DNA from: Vreelandella venusta
Lineage (GTDB): Bacteria; Pseudomonadota; Gammaproteobacteria; Pseudomonadales; Halomonadaceae
Assembly (NCBI RefSeq): GCF_007989605.1
Contig: NZ_BJUL01000001.1
Coordinates: forward strand, 248,001-312,000
DNA length: 64,000 nt
Direction of reading: 5' to 3'
Shown here: piece after piece, positions 25,091 to 34,935 of the stretch
Position numbering within the stretch: the first letter of the stretch is position 1
Layout of the letters: every line of letters begins with the position of its first letter
Notes under the pieces: generated by a model
What the model saw: only the letters and a program-made list of their open reading frames with translations
Told to the model about the DNA's origin: nothing
The model's database searches: none
Made by a program: the position numbers and the translations under genes

Positions 25091-25136
25091 TCTCGCTGTT
25101 CCTTTTATAGAACGTTCTATATAAGGAACAGCGAGA
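25091..25136. promoter_or_regulatory. 46-bp nested palindrome, probable operator of the XRE-cupin/azlCD operon
   Basis: Perfect 14-bp arms TCTCGCTGTTCCTT and AAGGAACAGCGAGA (25091-25104, 25123-25136) enclose a second perfect palindrome, ATAGAACGTTCTAT (25107-25120). The element sits 8 bases upstream of the regulator start and 17 bases beyond the sstT stop. Two concentric dyads fit binding by a dimer of dimers; the whole could also fold as a hairpin ending the sstT message. Confidence 0.75.
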
Positions 25137-25152
25137 AGTCAACCAAATTGCG

Positions 25153-26388
25153 TTATAACCTGTGGTCAGAACCGGAGGGTTGACGGGCTCGGCAGGCGGC
25201 AGCAGTGAATAGCACATCCGTTGAGGAATTCAGCGCAGTTTCGGTCGCGTCTTGTACCACGCTGATGACAAAGCCAATTGCTACTGCTTGCATGGCGACT
25301 TCTGTGGGAATGCCAAATAGGTTGGCGGCCATCGGAATGAGCATCAGCGAGCCACCGGCTACGCCTGAAACACCGCAGGCAGCCAGTGCAGACACCACAC
25401 ACAGTAGTAGGGCAGTGGGGAAGTCAACGGTAATGCCTAGCGTATGGGTGGTCGCCAAGGTAATCACCGTTATGGTGATTGCTGCACCACACATGTTGAT
25501 CGTCGCACCAAGCGGAATTGAAATAGCGTAGGTATCGGCATCCAGCTTTAGACGGCGACACAGCTCTAAATTTACGGGAATATTTGCCGCTGAGCTGCGG
25601 GTAAAGAAGGCGGTAATGGCACTGCCGCGCAGGCAGGTAAACACCAGTGGGTAAGGGTTCTGACGGGTAGTGAGATAAACGAGCAGCGGATTGCTAACAA
25701 GAGCAACAAACAGCATACAGCCTACGATGACCCCTAGCAGTTGAGCGTAGTTGAGCAATGCCTCTACCCCTGACTCTGCCAAGGTTCCCGCGACTAAGCC
25801 AAAGATGCCAATCGGCGCTAAGCGAATTACCAGCGTGACAATGCGGGTGACAGCAGTAGATAAATCGTTTAACGCTTGGCGGGTGGTGTCGCTGGCTTGG
25901 CGTAGCATTAAGCCAAGGCCAATGGCCCATGCCAGGATAGCGATAAAGTTCGCTTCCATCAGCGCACTTACCGGGTTAGCCACCGCATTTAATAACAGAT
26001 CCCTTAAAACGCTAAAAATATCCCCAGGTGGATTGCCGTCAATTTGCTCCGCATTCAATGCAAGTTCGGTAGGGAATAGAAAGCTTGCCGCCACTGCAAT
26101 TAGCGCAGCGACTAATGTGCCTACCACATACAGTATGAGCACGGGGCGAATGTGAGTGGGTTGGCCTTTCTTGTGGGCAGCGATGGCAGCGGTAACCAGC
26201 ACAAAGACTAAAATAGGAGCCACTGCTTGCAGCGCGGCAATAAATAGCTGACCAAGCAGTGCCACATTGCCTGCAATGTCCGGTGTGAAAAGGGCGATAA
26301 ATATCCCGGCAACAATGCCAATTAAAATCTGCGGGATAAGGCCCAGCCGGAAAAGTGGCTGGAACACGGTGTAGACGGTGGCGATCAT
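25153..26388 (-). CDS. sstT: Serine/threonine:Na+ symporter SstT
   Basis: 411 residues of the dicarboxylate/amino acid:cation symporter family, SstT branch. Recognisable parts are [18 protein letters not shown], the re-entrant hairpin [20 protein letters not shown], and [20 protein letters not shown], then [20 protein letters not shown]. It imports serine and threonine with sodium. I prefer ATG 26388 ([10 protein letters not shown]), since the 25 residues before it are not family-like. Confidence 0.93.
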   Translation of the reverse strand: MIATVYTVFQPLFRLGLIPQILIGIVAGIFIALFTPDIAGNVALLGQLFIAALQAVAPILVFVLVTAAIAAHKKGQPTHIRPVLILYVVGTLVAALIAVAASFLFPTELALNAEQIDGNPPGDIFSVLRDLLLNAVANPVSALMEANFIAILAWAIGLGLMLRQASDTTRQALNDLSTAVTRIVTLVIRLAPIGIFGLVAGTLAESGVEALLNYAQLLGVIVGCMLFVALVSNPLLVYLTTRQNPYPLVFTCLRGSAITAFFTRSSAANIPVNLELCRRLKLDADTYAISIPLGATINMCGAAITITVITLATTHTLGITVDFPTALLLCVVSALAACGVSGVAGGSLMLIPMAANLFGIPTEVAMQAVAIGFVISVVQDATETALNSSTDVLFTAAACRARQPSGSDHRL

Positions 26389-26637
26389 TGCGCGACTCTC
26401 AGGTAGTAGAAAGGGGGAAACGTTGTGGCGATAGGCCGTGGACGTGCCTGAAAGGGACAGCATTCTACCAGCTGTGAGTATCTCGCGGGCAGTGGCAGGA
26501 AAAACTTGGCTAAGGCTCTCAATTAGATAAGTAACTGACGATATAATGTGCTGATCGCTATGTTTTGATCTTGGCGATACTAGATTGCAATCTATCGCTT
26601 CTCTTAAAAGAAAGAGAAAAGAACAGGGAACTTATCA

Positions 26638-26967
26638 ATGCGCATTAAAGTGTTATTCGCTGCACTGCTGGTACTGTGTAGCTCTTCGCTTGCAATGGCT
26701 GCCGACTACCATATCGATATCACTAATCGTACGGGCTATATCTTGTATTACATGTATATAAGCCCCGTCGACTCAAAAAGCTGGGAAGAGGATGTGCTCG
26801 GTAATGACGTCTTGATGGATGGTGATACTCAACGGGTGGCGATCACGGGGTATGACAGTCCCTACTTCGATATTCGTTTAGTCGATGAAGACGACGACAG
26901 TTACACCTTCTGGAAGGTAGATGTATCTACCCGGGATCTTGTGGTTACGCTAGATGATTTAGACTGA
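26638..26967 (+). CDS. Small secreted acidic protein of unknown function
   Basis: 109 residues: a clean signal peptide (MRIKVLFAALLVLCSSSLAM, cut after AMA) and a mature part of about 87 acidic residues that looks like one beta-rich domain, with ITNRTGYILYYMYISP, SWEEDVLGNDVLMDG and a tail VTLDDLD. I have seen this type of small periplasmic domain in other proteobacteria without a known role. Its acidity suits a halophile's periplasm. It has its own short gap on both sides and is followed by a long stem, so it is probably a single-gene transcript. Confidence 0.8.
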   Translation: MRIKVLFAALLVLCSSSLAMAADYHIDITNRTGYILYYMYISPVDSKSWEEDVLGNDVLMDGDTQRVAITGYDSPYFDIRLVDEDDDSYTFWKVDVSTRDLVVTLDDLD

Positions 26968-26978
26968 TAAGAAATTCT

Positions 26979-27042
26979 AAACGGTTTGCCTCCCTTAACA
27001 GCAACTCGGCTGATGAATCTTCGGCATAGAGGCAAGCCGTTT
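26979..27042. terminator. Long-stem hairpin between the small secreted protein and the phosphatidyltransferase
   Basis: AAACGGTTTGCCTC (26979-26992) pairs with GAGGCAAGCCGTTT (27029-27042) with one G-T pair, across a 36-base loop. It lies between two convergent genes. The flanks are A/T-rich but lack a strong T-run, so termination is plausible rather than certain. Confidence 0.5.
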
Positions 27043-27112
27043 ATATAGCCATTGGTTAGCTAGTGGCGTGATAAGAACGAGATTGGCTTTTAATCGCATA
27101 GAGATAGAATTA

Positions 27113-27733
27113 TCACCTTGGCCACGACCGCAATGTCCAATAGCCTCCCCATAGCCGCGTGGCAGTCGTGATTAGGCAAGCGACTGCGAATAGGCCCGCT
27201 AACCATGGAAAATAGTCAGGAAATAGGCAAAAGAGTACTAACGCGATCACGGTCTCTGTGCCTTCGGTTAACCCCTCTAAATAGTAAAATGCCTTTTGTG
27301 GAAAGTTTGGCCGTTCAACATTGCGTGCTTTCGCCGCAATAGCAAAGGCTAAAAACGATGTCCCTGTGCCGATAAATGCGAATAGCAATACCGCTGCTGC
27401 CAGCGCATTTTGCCCAGGGTTAGCCAGCGCGAATCCCAGTACTACCGCAGCATAAAAGACAAAATCTAACCCGATATCAATGAACCCACCCGCATCGCTT
27501 TGCTGGCCGCTTAGCCGGGCAAGTGCACCATCAAGCCCATCACCGAGGCGGTTCAATAAAATCGCCATCAGTGCCAAAACATAATATTCAAAGGCTAATA
27601 GCGGTAGCGCGCTGATACCCACTAAAAAAGCCACTAAGGTAACTTGGTCAGGGGTAATCTGCTGGTTGTTGAGATGCCGAGCCATACTGGCAAGTGGTCG
27701 ATGGGTCAACGGCATAGTAAAACGGTCGAGCAT
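27113..27733 (-). CDS. CDP-alcohol phosphatidyltransferase family protein
   Basis: 206 residues, about five to six helices. The family signature D-G-x2-A-R-x8-G-x3-D-x3-D is complete in DGLDGALARLSGQQSDAGGF followed by IDIGLD (about residues 63-88). The enzyme joins a CDP-activated lipid to an alcohol at the inner membrane. It is not the housekeeping PgsA or PssA by sequence, so the exact acceptor is open. It is divergent from the DASS transporter, with a potential operator between. Confidence 0.88.
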   Translation of the reverse strand: MLDRFTMPLTHRPLASMARHLNNQQITPDQVTLVAFLVGISALPLLAFEYYVLALMAILLNRLGDGLDGALARLSGQQSDAGGFIDIGLDFVFYAAVVLGFALANPGQNALAAAVLLFAFIGTGTSFLAFAIAAKARNVERPNFPQKAFYYLEGLTEGTETVIALVLFCLFPDYFPWLAGLFAVACLITTATRLWGGYWTLRSWPR

Positions 27734-27812
27734 GTGAGTACCTCCCTGGAAAAAGACTCAAACCTAGCGGGATAAAAGTGCCGTGTCACATCAGGGTAAG
27801 GAGCGCTAACAG

Positions 27813-27844
27813 CTACAACTAAAGTTGTTAGACTTTGGTTGTAG
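27813..27844. promoter_or_regulatory. Inverted repeat in the divergent promoter region
   Basis: CTACAACTAAAG (27813-27824) is inverted at CTTTGGTTGTAG (27833-27844) with one mismatch, 8 bases apart. Two smaller dyads, CCAGCtagGCTGG (27902-27914) and GGAGCTgagagaAGCTCC (27933-27950), follow in the same gap. No regulator gene is adjacent, so the cognate protein is unknown. Confidence 0.4.
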
Positions 27845-27985
27845 TTTTCGTCAATTCGCTGGACTAATACCTGGCTGCAGTGAATAAAGGGCACCAAAAA
27901 GCCAGCTAGGCTGGTTTAAATACGCCATAGGAGGAGCTGAGAGAAGCTCCCTTTCGATCACCTGACTGCGAACGGTACTTTGATA

Positions 27986-29644
27986 ATGCGCAGAACTGCC
28001 ACTATGACACTCTGGGAGTCGCTTTGGCACTCCCATGACCAAGCCAAAAACCTACTTATGTGTGCGTTGCCAGCCGCCGGCGCTGGACGCTCATCCTCTG
28101 CTAAGTCAGGTGAGCAACAACATTCGGGTAGCAAACCGCCAAAGCCACCTGCCTATACGACTGCTCAAAAGGTTGGGCTAGTGCTAGGACCGATGCTGTT
28201 TGCCTTCGTGCTGCTGTTTTTTCATCCGGCGGAGCTTAGCTTAGAAGGCCGCATGGTACTTGCCACTACGCTTTGGGTGGCCGTGTGGTGGATTACCGAA
28301 GCCATCCCTATTCCTGTTACGTCACTTTTGCCCATTGTATTGCTGCCGATCACCGGCGCCCTTGAGAGTAGTGCGGTTACGGCAGCATACGGCAACCCTA
28401 TTATCTTCCTTTTCCTCGGCGGTTTTATGATTGCTCTGGCGATGGAAAAGTGGGATCTGCATAAGCGTATTGCCCTCACCATTATTTCGGTATTGGGCAC
28501 CAGCATTAACAGTATTGTGTTCGGCTTTATGGCGGCCACTGGCTTTTTGTCGATGTGGGTATCCAACACGGCGTCGGTCATGATGATGCTGCCTATTGGC
28601 ACCGCGATTGTCTATCAGGTAACCCAGGAGCTTAATAAGAGCGAGGGTGATCATAGCGAAGACATCGATAAATTCAGTAAAGCGCTGATTTTTGGCGTTG
28701 GTTACGGCGGCACTATCGGCGGTTTGGGTACCCTGATTGGTACACCTCCCAATATTATTCTGGCAGCGATTGTGAATGAGCTGTTTGGCGTTGAAATTAC
28801 CTTTGCCAGTTGGATGATGTTTGCTTTCCCGGTCGTAGTGGTGCTGCTGTTTATTGGTTGGCTAATGCTGACACGCTTTATTTACCCGATTAACTTCAGC
28901 AACCTTCCGGGTGGCAAAGCGCTCATTGCTAAGGAAAAGGCCGCGCTGGGTAAGATCACCTTTGAAGAGAAAGCCGTGCTGGTCGTTTTCCTGTTAGCGG
29001 CGTTTTTCTGGATTACCCGTTCTTTCCTGTGGCAAGGCCAAATACTCACCATCCCAGGTATTAACGACACGATGATTGCCATTGTGGCGGCGATTGCGCT
29101 GTTCTTAATTCCCTCGCCAAGCAAAGGCGGCTGCCTGCTGGGGTGGGATATTGCCAAAGACGTGCCTTGGGGCATTCTGCTGTTATTTGGCGGTGGCTTG
29201 GCAATTGCTGCTGGTTTTGGTTCTTCTGGTTTAGCTGCCTGGATTGGTGGCCAGATGAGCGTGCTGGAAGGCGTTAACTTCTTGCTAGTGATCTTGTTAG
29301 CCGCTGGAATGGTGTTGTTCTTGACCGAGATTACCTCCAATACAGCAACGGCCACGATGATTCTTCCGGTGCTTGCCTCGTTGGCGCTGGCGTTGGATAT
29401 CCATCCGTTCGTGCTAATGGTACCTGCTGCCATGGCAGCTAACTGCGCCTTTATGCTGCCGGTGGGCACACCTCCCAACGCGATTATTTTTGCGACCGGA
29501 AAAATCAAAATTATCGAAATGGTACGCAATGGGTTCTGGCTGAATATTTTCGCGCTACTGCTGATCGTCGCAGCGGTTTATTTCTTATTGCCCCTCATGT
29601 GGGGTATTGACTTAACCACCTATCCGGACGCGTTCCGCGACTAA
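27986..29644 (+). CDS. DASS-family (SLC13) sodium:dicarboxylate symporter
   Basis: 552-residue inner-membrane carrier of the divalent anion:sodium symporter family. Both Ser-Asn-Thr sodium/substrate motifs are present: WVSNTASVMMMLPIG and EITSNTATATMILPVLAS, along with PVGTPPNAIIFATG. The first ~60 residues are a polar, Ser/Pro-rich cytoplasmic extension (SSSAKSGEQQHSGSKPPKPP) not needed for transport. Starts at ATG 27986 or 28004 are both possible; neither has a strong ribosome site. Likely substrate is succinate or a related C4/C6 acid. A strong terminator follows. Confidence 0.9.
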   Translation: MRRTATMTLWESLWHSHDQAKNLLMCALPAAGAGRSSSAKSGEQQHSGSKPPKPPAYTTAQKVGLVLGPMLFAFVLLFFHPAELSLEGRMVLATTLWVAVWWITEAIPIPVTSLLPIVLLPITGALESSAVTAAYGNPIIFLFLGGFMIALAMEKWDLHKRIALTIISVLGTSINSIVFGFMAATGFLSMWVSNTASVMMMLPIGTAIVYQVTQELNKSEGDHSEDIDKFSKALIFGVGYGGTIGGLGTLIGTPPNIILAAIVNELFGVEITFASWMMFAFPVVVVLLFIGWLMLTRFIYPINFSNLPGGKALIAKEKAALGKITFEEKAVLVVFLLAAFFWITRSFLWQGQILTIPGINDTMIAIVAAIALFLIPSPSKGGCLLGWDIAKDVPWGILLLFGGGLAIAAGFGSSGLAAWIGGQMSVLEGVNFLLVILLAAGMVLFLTEITSNTATATMILPVLASLALALDIHPFVLMVPAAMAANCAFMLPVGTPPNAIIFATGKIKIIEMVRNGFWLNIFALLLIVAAVYFLLPLMWGIDLTTYPDAFRD

Positions 29645-29666
29645 CCGCCAGTCACTACTGTTGCTT

Positions 29667-29692
29667 AAGCCCCGCCATGTGCGGGGCTTTTT
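29667..29692 (+). terminator. Rho-independent terminator after the DASS gene
   Basis: Stem AGCCCCGC (29668-29675) with GCGGGGCT (29681-29688), five-base loop CATGT, then TTTTTG. It lies 23 bases past the stop codon. Confidence 0.95.
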
Positions 29693-29699
29693 GTAGAGA

Positions 29700-29743
29700 G
29701 CTTTGGTAGATAGCTTTGGTAGATAGCTTTGGTAGATAGCTTT
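29700..29743 (+). repeat. 13-bp tandem repeat, three and a half units
   Basis: GCTTTGGTAGATA is repeated three times without a mismatch (29700-29738), followed by a partial copy GCTTT. It lies between the DASS terminator and sbcD, about 70 bases before the sbcD start. Confidence 0.95.
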
Positions 29744-29815
29744 TTGTGCTGCGTGACGGACAGTTTGGAAGGCAGATTGCTATGATGGGGCATATTTTTT
29801 TGCGTTGAGCCTGCC

Positions 29816-30964
29816 ATGCGACTACTTCATACCGCCGATTGGCATCTAGGGCGGCTGTTTCACAACCTCTCTCTGCTGGAAGACCAGCGCCATGTGCTGA
29901 ACCAGCTCCTGGATATTATTGACCGCGATGCGGTGGATGCTGTGCTGGTTGCAGGCGATATCTACGACCGTTCGGTGCCGCCATCCGCTGCCGTCACCCT
30001 GTTAGATGAGGTGCTTGGCGAGCTGTGTGAAAAGCGTGGCCTACCGGTGATTATGATTTCCGGCAACCACGACGGCGCTGAGCGACTCGGGTTTGGGGCG
30101 CGGCACCTGCGCCAAGCAGGGCTGCATATTTTGTCTGATCTATCTGCCTGCGATCACCCGGTGACACTGTCGATTAATGGGGAAGAGGTGGATGTGTTCG
30201 GTATTCCCTACGCTGACCCGGAGTATGTGCGCAGCCAGTTTTCGGTGGATGTCCGCGATTTCGACAGCGCCCACCGTTACTTAGTTGAACGTATCAACGC
30301 CCAGCGCCAAGCGGGCCGACCTACTGTGCTTATGAGCCACTGCTTTGTAGATGGCGGCAGCGCCAGTGATTCAGAGCGACCGTTAACCTTGGGAGGCGCG
30401 GAAAGCGTCGCTTGGGAGCCGATGCAGTCGTTTGACTATGTCGCCTTAGGCCACCTTCATGGACCGCAATATCGCGGTGGTGAGCATATTCGCTACAGCG
30501 GCTCGTTGCTTAAATACAGCTTTTCAGAGGCTAACCAGCGCAAAGGCGTCACGCTGGTGGATATTGGCCCCGAGGGTGTGAGCCAGATCGAACACCGCCC
30601 GCTGACGCCGCGCCGAGAGGTCCGTGTGCTGGAAGGCGAACTGGCCGGGCTGCTAACACAAGGCAAAACCGATACCCAAGCCGATGACTATCTACTCGTT
30701 CGTTTGACCGACCGCCATGCGATTCTTGACCCCATGGGCAAGCTACGCGAGGTCTACCCCAACGTGTTGCATTTAGAAAAGCCCGGCATGCTGGAAGCCC
30801 AAGGGCGTCAGCAGTTAGATCGCGAACGGCTGCAGTTCAGCGCGTTGGATATGTTTAGTGATTTTTTTAGCCAAACCAGCGGGGGCAACATGAGTGATGA
30901 GCAGGCCAGTGCCATGCGCGAACTCATCACCACCCTAAGCCGTGAGCAGGAGAGCCAGTCATGA
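29816..30964 (+). CDS. sbcD: Exonuclease SbcCD subunit D
   Basis: 382-residue Mre11-like nuclease of the SbcCD complex, which cuts DNA hairpins and trims ends during repair. The phosphoesterase metal motifs are DWHLGR (residues 8-13), AGDIYDRS, ISGNHDGAERL and the late LGHLHGPQ. It starts at ATG 29816 and overlaps sbcC by ATGA, as in most bacteria. Hairpin-cleaving activity is relevant to the palindromes and short tandem repeats that are common in this window. Confidence 0.96.
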   Translation: MRLLHTADWHLGRLFHNLSLLEDQRHVLNQLLDIIDRDAVDAVLVAGDIYDRSVPPSAAVTLLDEVLGELCEKRGLPVIMISGNHDGAERLGFGARHLRQAGLHILSDLSACDHPVTLSINGEEVDVFGIPYADPEYVRSQFSVDVRDFDSAHRYLVERINAQRQAGRPTVLMSHCFVDGGSASDSERPLTLGGAESVAWEPMQSFDYVALGHLHGPQYRGGEHIRYSGSLLKYSFSEANQRKGVTLVDIGPEGVSQIEHRPLTPRREVRVLEGELAGLLTQGKTDTQADDYLLVRLTDRHAILDPMGKLREVYPNVLHLEKPGMLEAQGRQQLDRERLQFSALDMFSDFFSQTSGGNMSDEQASAMRELITTLSREQESQS

Positions 30965-33900
30965 CGCCGTTGACGCTCACCATGCGGGCGTTTGGCCCCT
31001 TTGCTGGCAGCGAAACGATCGACTTTACTGCGCTGGGCAAAAGCCCGTTGTTTCTGATTAACGGCCCCACGGGCGCAGGGAAAAGCTCGATATTAGATGC
31101 CATCTGTTTTGCGCTTTACGGCCAGACCACCGGTAATGACCGCGATGCCGGCCAAATGCGCTGCGACCAAGCTGCTGCTAGCTTGTTGACCGAGGTCAGC
31201 TTGGATTTTCGCCTGCGTGATAGTGCTTACCGAGTGCGCCGAGTGCCCCAGCAGGAGCGCCCCAAGGCCACTGGTGAAGGCACAACCACACAAAGTGCTG
31301 AAGCCCAGCTGTGGCGGCTGACCCTTGAAGGTGATGAGGATGAATGTTTGGTGGCGCGTAAGGTCACCGATGCCAACAGCCAGCTGCACGCTTTAATAGG
31401 TCTGGATGCTAATCAATTCCGCCAAGTAATGGTGCTCCCCCAGGGGAAGTTTCGTGAACTGTTGTTAGCGGAATCGAAAGACCGCGAGAAAATTTTTTCG
31501 CAGCTATTTCAAACCCAGATTTTTCAGCGTATTGAAGAGCGCCTGCGTACCCAGGCGAATCAGATAGAGCGAGCGGTGAATGATCACCGCCAGCATATCA
31601 GCGGCATTTTGGCTGGTGGCGAGCTGGAAAGCGAAGCGGCATTGGCGCAAGAAGTAGAGGCGCTAACGCCGCAAGTAGGGCAAGCCCGTCAGCGTTTTGA
31701 AACCGCTCAGCGGCAACGCCGTAGTGCTGAACAGCGACGAGATGAAGCCCAAGCGTTACAGCGCCAATTTGAAGCGCGGGACAGCCTCGCCGCAGAGAAA
31801 GCACGCCACCTTGAGCAGCAGGCGCAAATAACGGCCTTTCAGAGCCGCTTGACCCAAAGCGACCACGCTCAAGCGCTGCGACCTTACAGTGCTGCGTTAG
31901 TCCAGGCCCTGCAATCACTCACTACCGCTCAAGAGGAGCAGCGACAGGCCGATGCCGCGCTGACTACCCAGCGTACGAATACTCAACAAGCCAAGCGTAC
32001 CTTTGAAGCGGCGCGCCAACGCCAGACCGAACTACCTGCACTGCGCGAGCGCCATCGTCAGTTGGGCGAGTTTATCCACAAAAGCCAGCAGTTAAGTGAG
32101 CTTGAAGCGCGCTGGCAAGCGGCACAAACCGCTTGGCAGCAAGCCGATGACATACTAAAACGTGATGAAGCTCAGTTAGACGGTATTCGTCAGCAAGGTG
32201 AAGCGCTAAGCGTTACGCTTGAGCAGCTGCAAACGGAAAGTCAGCAGTTGGCCAGCGCCCCTGCAGAGCTGAGCCGCCATGAGAGCCTGCTAGCTCAGCG
32301 ACAGGAGTTGGAGGCGCTGATGCGGCAGGGGCGTGAACTTGTCGCTCAACAACAGCAGGCAACGGCGGCACTTCAAGGTCGGCGCAGCGAAGCAGAACAG
32401 GCTAAGCGCCACGCAACCGAGCAAGAGATGCGCTGGCACCAAGGGCAAGCCGCACTGTTAGCGCTCACTCTGGAAGCGGATGCACCTTGCCCGGTGTGTG
32501 GCAGCATTGAACATCCATCCCCAGCGGTTCAGCATGCTGATATTGTTACCCAAGCGCAGGTAGAAGAAGCCCGTTCAGCCCAGGAACAGGCCCGCCACGC
32601 CTTCCAAACCGCCGAGCGTCAGGAGCAACAATTAGCACAACAGCTTAGCTATAACGCTGAGCAGGCGCAGCGCCTTAGTCACCTGCTTGGTGAGTGGGCC
32701 AGCCAACCGCCGTTTGAGCTGCAACAGGCCTGCGAACAATTGCGCCGCCAAGTCGCGCGTCGGCAACAGGTCGAGAGCGAGATTAACCGGCAAAGCGCTG
32801 CCCGTGACGAGCTACGTAGCAGCTGGGGCACGCTGGACAAACAGCTCAAAGCCCAGCGGCCTGCGGTTGAAAAGGCCAAAGAGGAGGCGTTACGGCTAGC
32901 GAGCCAGCGCGATCAATTAAGCCAGTCACTGCCAGAAGATGCCCGTAACCCGTTAGCCATGCGCCAAACGCTCACTGAACTTGATAACCAAATTGCTGAG
33001 CTTGAACAGGCTTGGGAGCGTGCACAGCAGGTGCTTTCGACGAGCGAAACCCAGCAGGCGCGGGCAGAAGAGCAGCTGCGCAGTGCAAACCAACAGCTGG
33101 CGCGTAACCAGCAAGCGCTTGAGCAGGCCCAGGCTGAGTGGCAAATAGCGCTACAGGCAAGTTCGTTTGACTGCGAAGCTGATTTTCAGGCGGCTCAGCT
33201 AGAGGATAACCAGCGGCAAGATTTGGCTCGCCACGTAGAGGCGTATCAACGCCGTTTGGCTGAACTTGACGGCGCGCTACACAATTACCACGCCCAGCTG
33301 GCCGAAAAAACGCCGCCAGATCTCGTCGCACTCACCACACTCACCGAAGCCGCCCAGGCGGAGGAGCATACTCAACTCGATGCATGGCGGGCGCTAGATG
33401 GGCGGCTAAATACGCTGCAGGGTGTTCACCAGAAACTTACCACCGCCCGTGCGGCCCAGGCCAAGCTTGAAGCCCAGTATCGGGTGTGGGGGACATTAAG
33501 CGAAGTGGCGAACGGGCGCACCGGTAATCGCATTAGCTTGCAGCGGTTTGTACTGGGTGTGCTACTCGATGATGTACTGATTCAGGCGTCTGAACGGCTG
33601 GTGCGTATGAGCCGCGGGCGCTACCAGTTGGTACGACGCGAAGACCCATCCAAGGGCAACAAAGCTTCGGGATTGGAGCTGGATGTGGCCGATACCTACA
33701 CCGGTAAGAGCCGTTCGGTAGCGACGCTTTCCGGCGGCGAGTCCTTTATGGCGGCCTTGGCGTTGGCACTAGGGCTTTCTGACGTGGTGCAGGCCTACGC
33801 AGGCGGGATTCAGTTGGATACGCTATTTATTGATGAGGGCTTTGGTAGCCTTGATCAGGATGCATTAGACCAAGCGATTGCGATGCTCAGTGAGTTACAA

Positions 33901-34026
33901 ATGGGCGGGCGAATGATCGGCATTATCTCTCATGTCAGCGAACTCAAAGAGCAAATGCCTGTCCGTGTTGAAGTGCGTGCCAGCCGATTTGGTAGCTCGG
34001 TGGAAGTGAAGGGCGCGCTTGTTTAA
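30961..34026 (+). CDS. sbcC: Exonuclease SbcCD subunit C
   Basis: 1021-residue SMC/Rad50-like ATPase. Walker A is GPTGAGKSSILDAI near residue 35, the long central region is a Gln/Ala/Glu-rich coiled coil, the zinc hook CPVC is at 510-513, and the C-terminus has the signature TLSGGESFMAALALALGLSD and Walker B LFIDEGFGSLD. The length agrees with E. coli SbcC. It forms a heterotetramer with SbcD. All motifs are intact. Confidence 0.96.
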   Translation: MTPLTLTMRAFGPFAGSETIDFTALGKSPLFLINGPTGAGKSSILDAICFALYGQTTGNDRDAGQMRCDQAAASLLTEVSLDFRLRDSAYRVRRVPQQERPKATGEGTTTQSAEAQLWRLTLEGDEDECLVARKVTDANSQLHALIGLDANQFRQVMVLPQGKFRELLLAESKDREKIFSQLFQTQIFQRIEERLRTQANQIERAVNDHRQHISGILAGGELESEAALAQEVEALTPQVGQARQRFETAQRQRRSAEQRRDEAQALQRQFEARDSLAAEKARHLEQQAQITAFQSRLTQSDHAQALRPYSAALVQALQSLTTAQEEQRQADAALTTQRTNTQQAKRTFEAARQRQTELPALRERHRQLGEFIHKSQQLSELEARWQAAQTAWQQADDILKRDEAQLDGIRQQGEALSVTLEQLQTESQQLASAPAELSRHESLLAQRQELEALMRQGRELVAQQQQATAALQGRRSEAEQAKRHATEQEMRWHQGQAALLALTLEADAPCPVCGSIEHPSPAVQHADIVTQAQVEEARSAQEQARHAFQTAERQEQQLAQQLSYNAEQAQRLSHLLGEWASQPPFELQQACEQLRRQVARRQQVESEINRQSAARDELRSSWGTLDKQLKAQRPAVEKAKEEALRLASQRDQLSQSLPEDARNPLAMRQTLTELDNQIAELEQAWERAQQVLSTSETQQARAEEQLRSANQQLARNQQALEQAQAEWQIALQASSFDCEADFQAAQLEDNQRQDLARHVEAYQRRLAELDGALHNYHAQLAEKTPPDLVALTTLTEAAQAEEHTQLDAWRALDGRLNTLQGVHQKLTTARAAQAKLEAQYRVWGTLSEVANGRTGNRISLQRFVLGVLLDDVLIQASERLVRMSRGRYQLVRREDPSKGNKASGLELDVADTYTGKSRSVATLSGGESFMAALALALGLSDVVQAYAGGIQLDTLFIDEGFGSLDQDALDQAIAMLSELQMGGRMIGIISHVSELKEQMPVRVEVRASRFGSSVEVKGALV

Positions 34027-34104
34027 TGCCTAGGGTGGCGTTAATTCATGCTGCGTTCATACAGCATGTTTTATAACGGAAGCGAAGCGTCTAGCGAGCC
34101 CTAG

Positions 34105-34149
34105 AGATACTATCCACTTAGATACTATCCACTTAGATACTATCCACGT
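34105..34149 (+). repeat. 15-bp tandem repeat, three units, running into a ribosome binding site
   Basis: AGATACTATCCACTT occurs twice, then AGATACTATCCACGT (34105-34149). The last unit is followed directly by AGGAGTACAAGG and the ATG at 34162. Expansion or loss would move the upstream promoter relative to the ribosome site by 15 bases each time. Confidence 0.95.
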
Positions 34150-34161
34150 AGGAGTACAAGG

Positions 34162-34935
34162 ATGAACGCAAGCAAGATTTTACAACAGTTGATGAAGCAG
34201 GCCAGCGGCAGCAGAAGTAGTGGAAGCAGTGGTGGAAACAGCGGAAGCGGTATCGATGTTAAAGGCGTTATTGATGGGCTATCGCGCCAGCTAGGCGGTG
34301 GTAGCAGTAGCGCAGGCCAGGGCTCGCGGCAAGGGGGCGGCTCTAGCGGTTTTGATATTAAGAGCCTATTAGGTGGTGGCGCAATGGGCATGCTCATTGG
34401 CTCTAAGCGTGGTCGTAGCATGGGCGGTAAAGCGCTCAAGTACGGCGCAATTGCTGGTGTGGGCATGCTGGCCTGGAAAGCATGGCAAAGCTCCCAGGAA
34501 GGGAAAAATGCGGCTAGCTCGTCCAGTGCTGGTCAAAATGCATCCGAGGGCGAACGGGTAGAAGTGCTTAGCGGTGAGTATCAAGAGCGGCGCAGCCTTG
34601 AGCTGTTGCAAGCAATGATTATGGCCGCCAGGGCCGATGGCCATATTGATGAGCAAGAGCAGGCACTCATCACAGAGCAGATCGATGCGCTAGGTGCCGA
34701 TCAGGAGATGCACCGCTGGGTCGAGCAGCAGCTCAATGCTCCGCTGGATGCTCAGACACTCGCCCGTGAAGCTGACTCTCCCCAGGCTGCCCGCGAGATG
34801 TATCTGATCAGCGTTGCGGTGACCGATGATCAAAATCCCATGGAGCGCGCTTGGTTGGATCAATTGGCAAGTGCGCTGAATCTCTCGCCCGACATGGCTG
34901 CCGAGCTTGAGCGCCAGGCGCAGCAGGCAGGTTAA
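34162..34935 (+). CDS. TerB-like DUF533 (YebE-type) inner-membrane protein
   Basis: 257 residues. The first ~75 residues are low-complexity, rich in Gly and Ser (for example GSRSSGSSGGNSGSG). A short hydrophobic stretch follows (ALKYGAIAGVGMLAWKAW, near 93-110), and then an all-helical TerB-like domain with LLQAMIMAARADGHIDEQEQ and MYLISVAVTDDQNPMERAWL. The acidic Asp/Glu positions of this fold can bind metal. The role is not established; YebE is associated with envelope stress. The gene overlaps pgpA by one base (TAATG). Confidence 0.85.
   Translation: MNASKILQQLMKQASGSRSSGSSGGNSGSGIDVKGVIDGLSRQLGGGSSSAGQGSRQGGGSSGFDIKSLLGGGAMGMLIGSKRGRSMGGKALKYGAIAGVGMLAWKAWQSSQEGKNAASSSSAGQNASEGERVEVLSGEYQERRSLELLQAMIMAARADGHIDEQEQALITEQIDALGADQEMHRWVEQQLNAPLDAQTLAREADSPQAAREMYLISVAVTDDQNPMERAWLDQLASALNLSPDMAAELERQAQQAG

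Noticed and set aside
31093-33331. Several long minus-strand frames inside sbcC
   Set aside because: They are shadows of the coding strand of sbcC. None has a ribosome site or recognisable motif.
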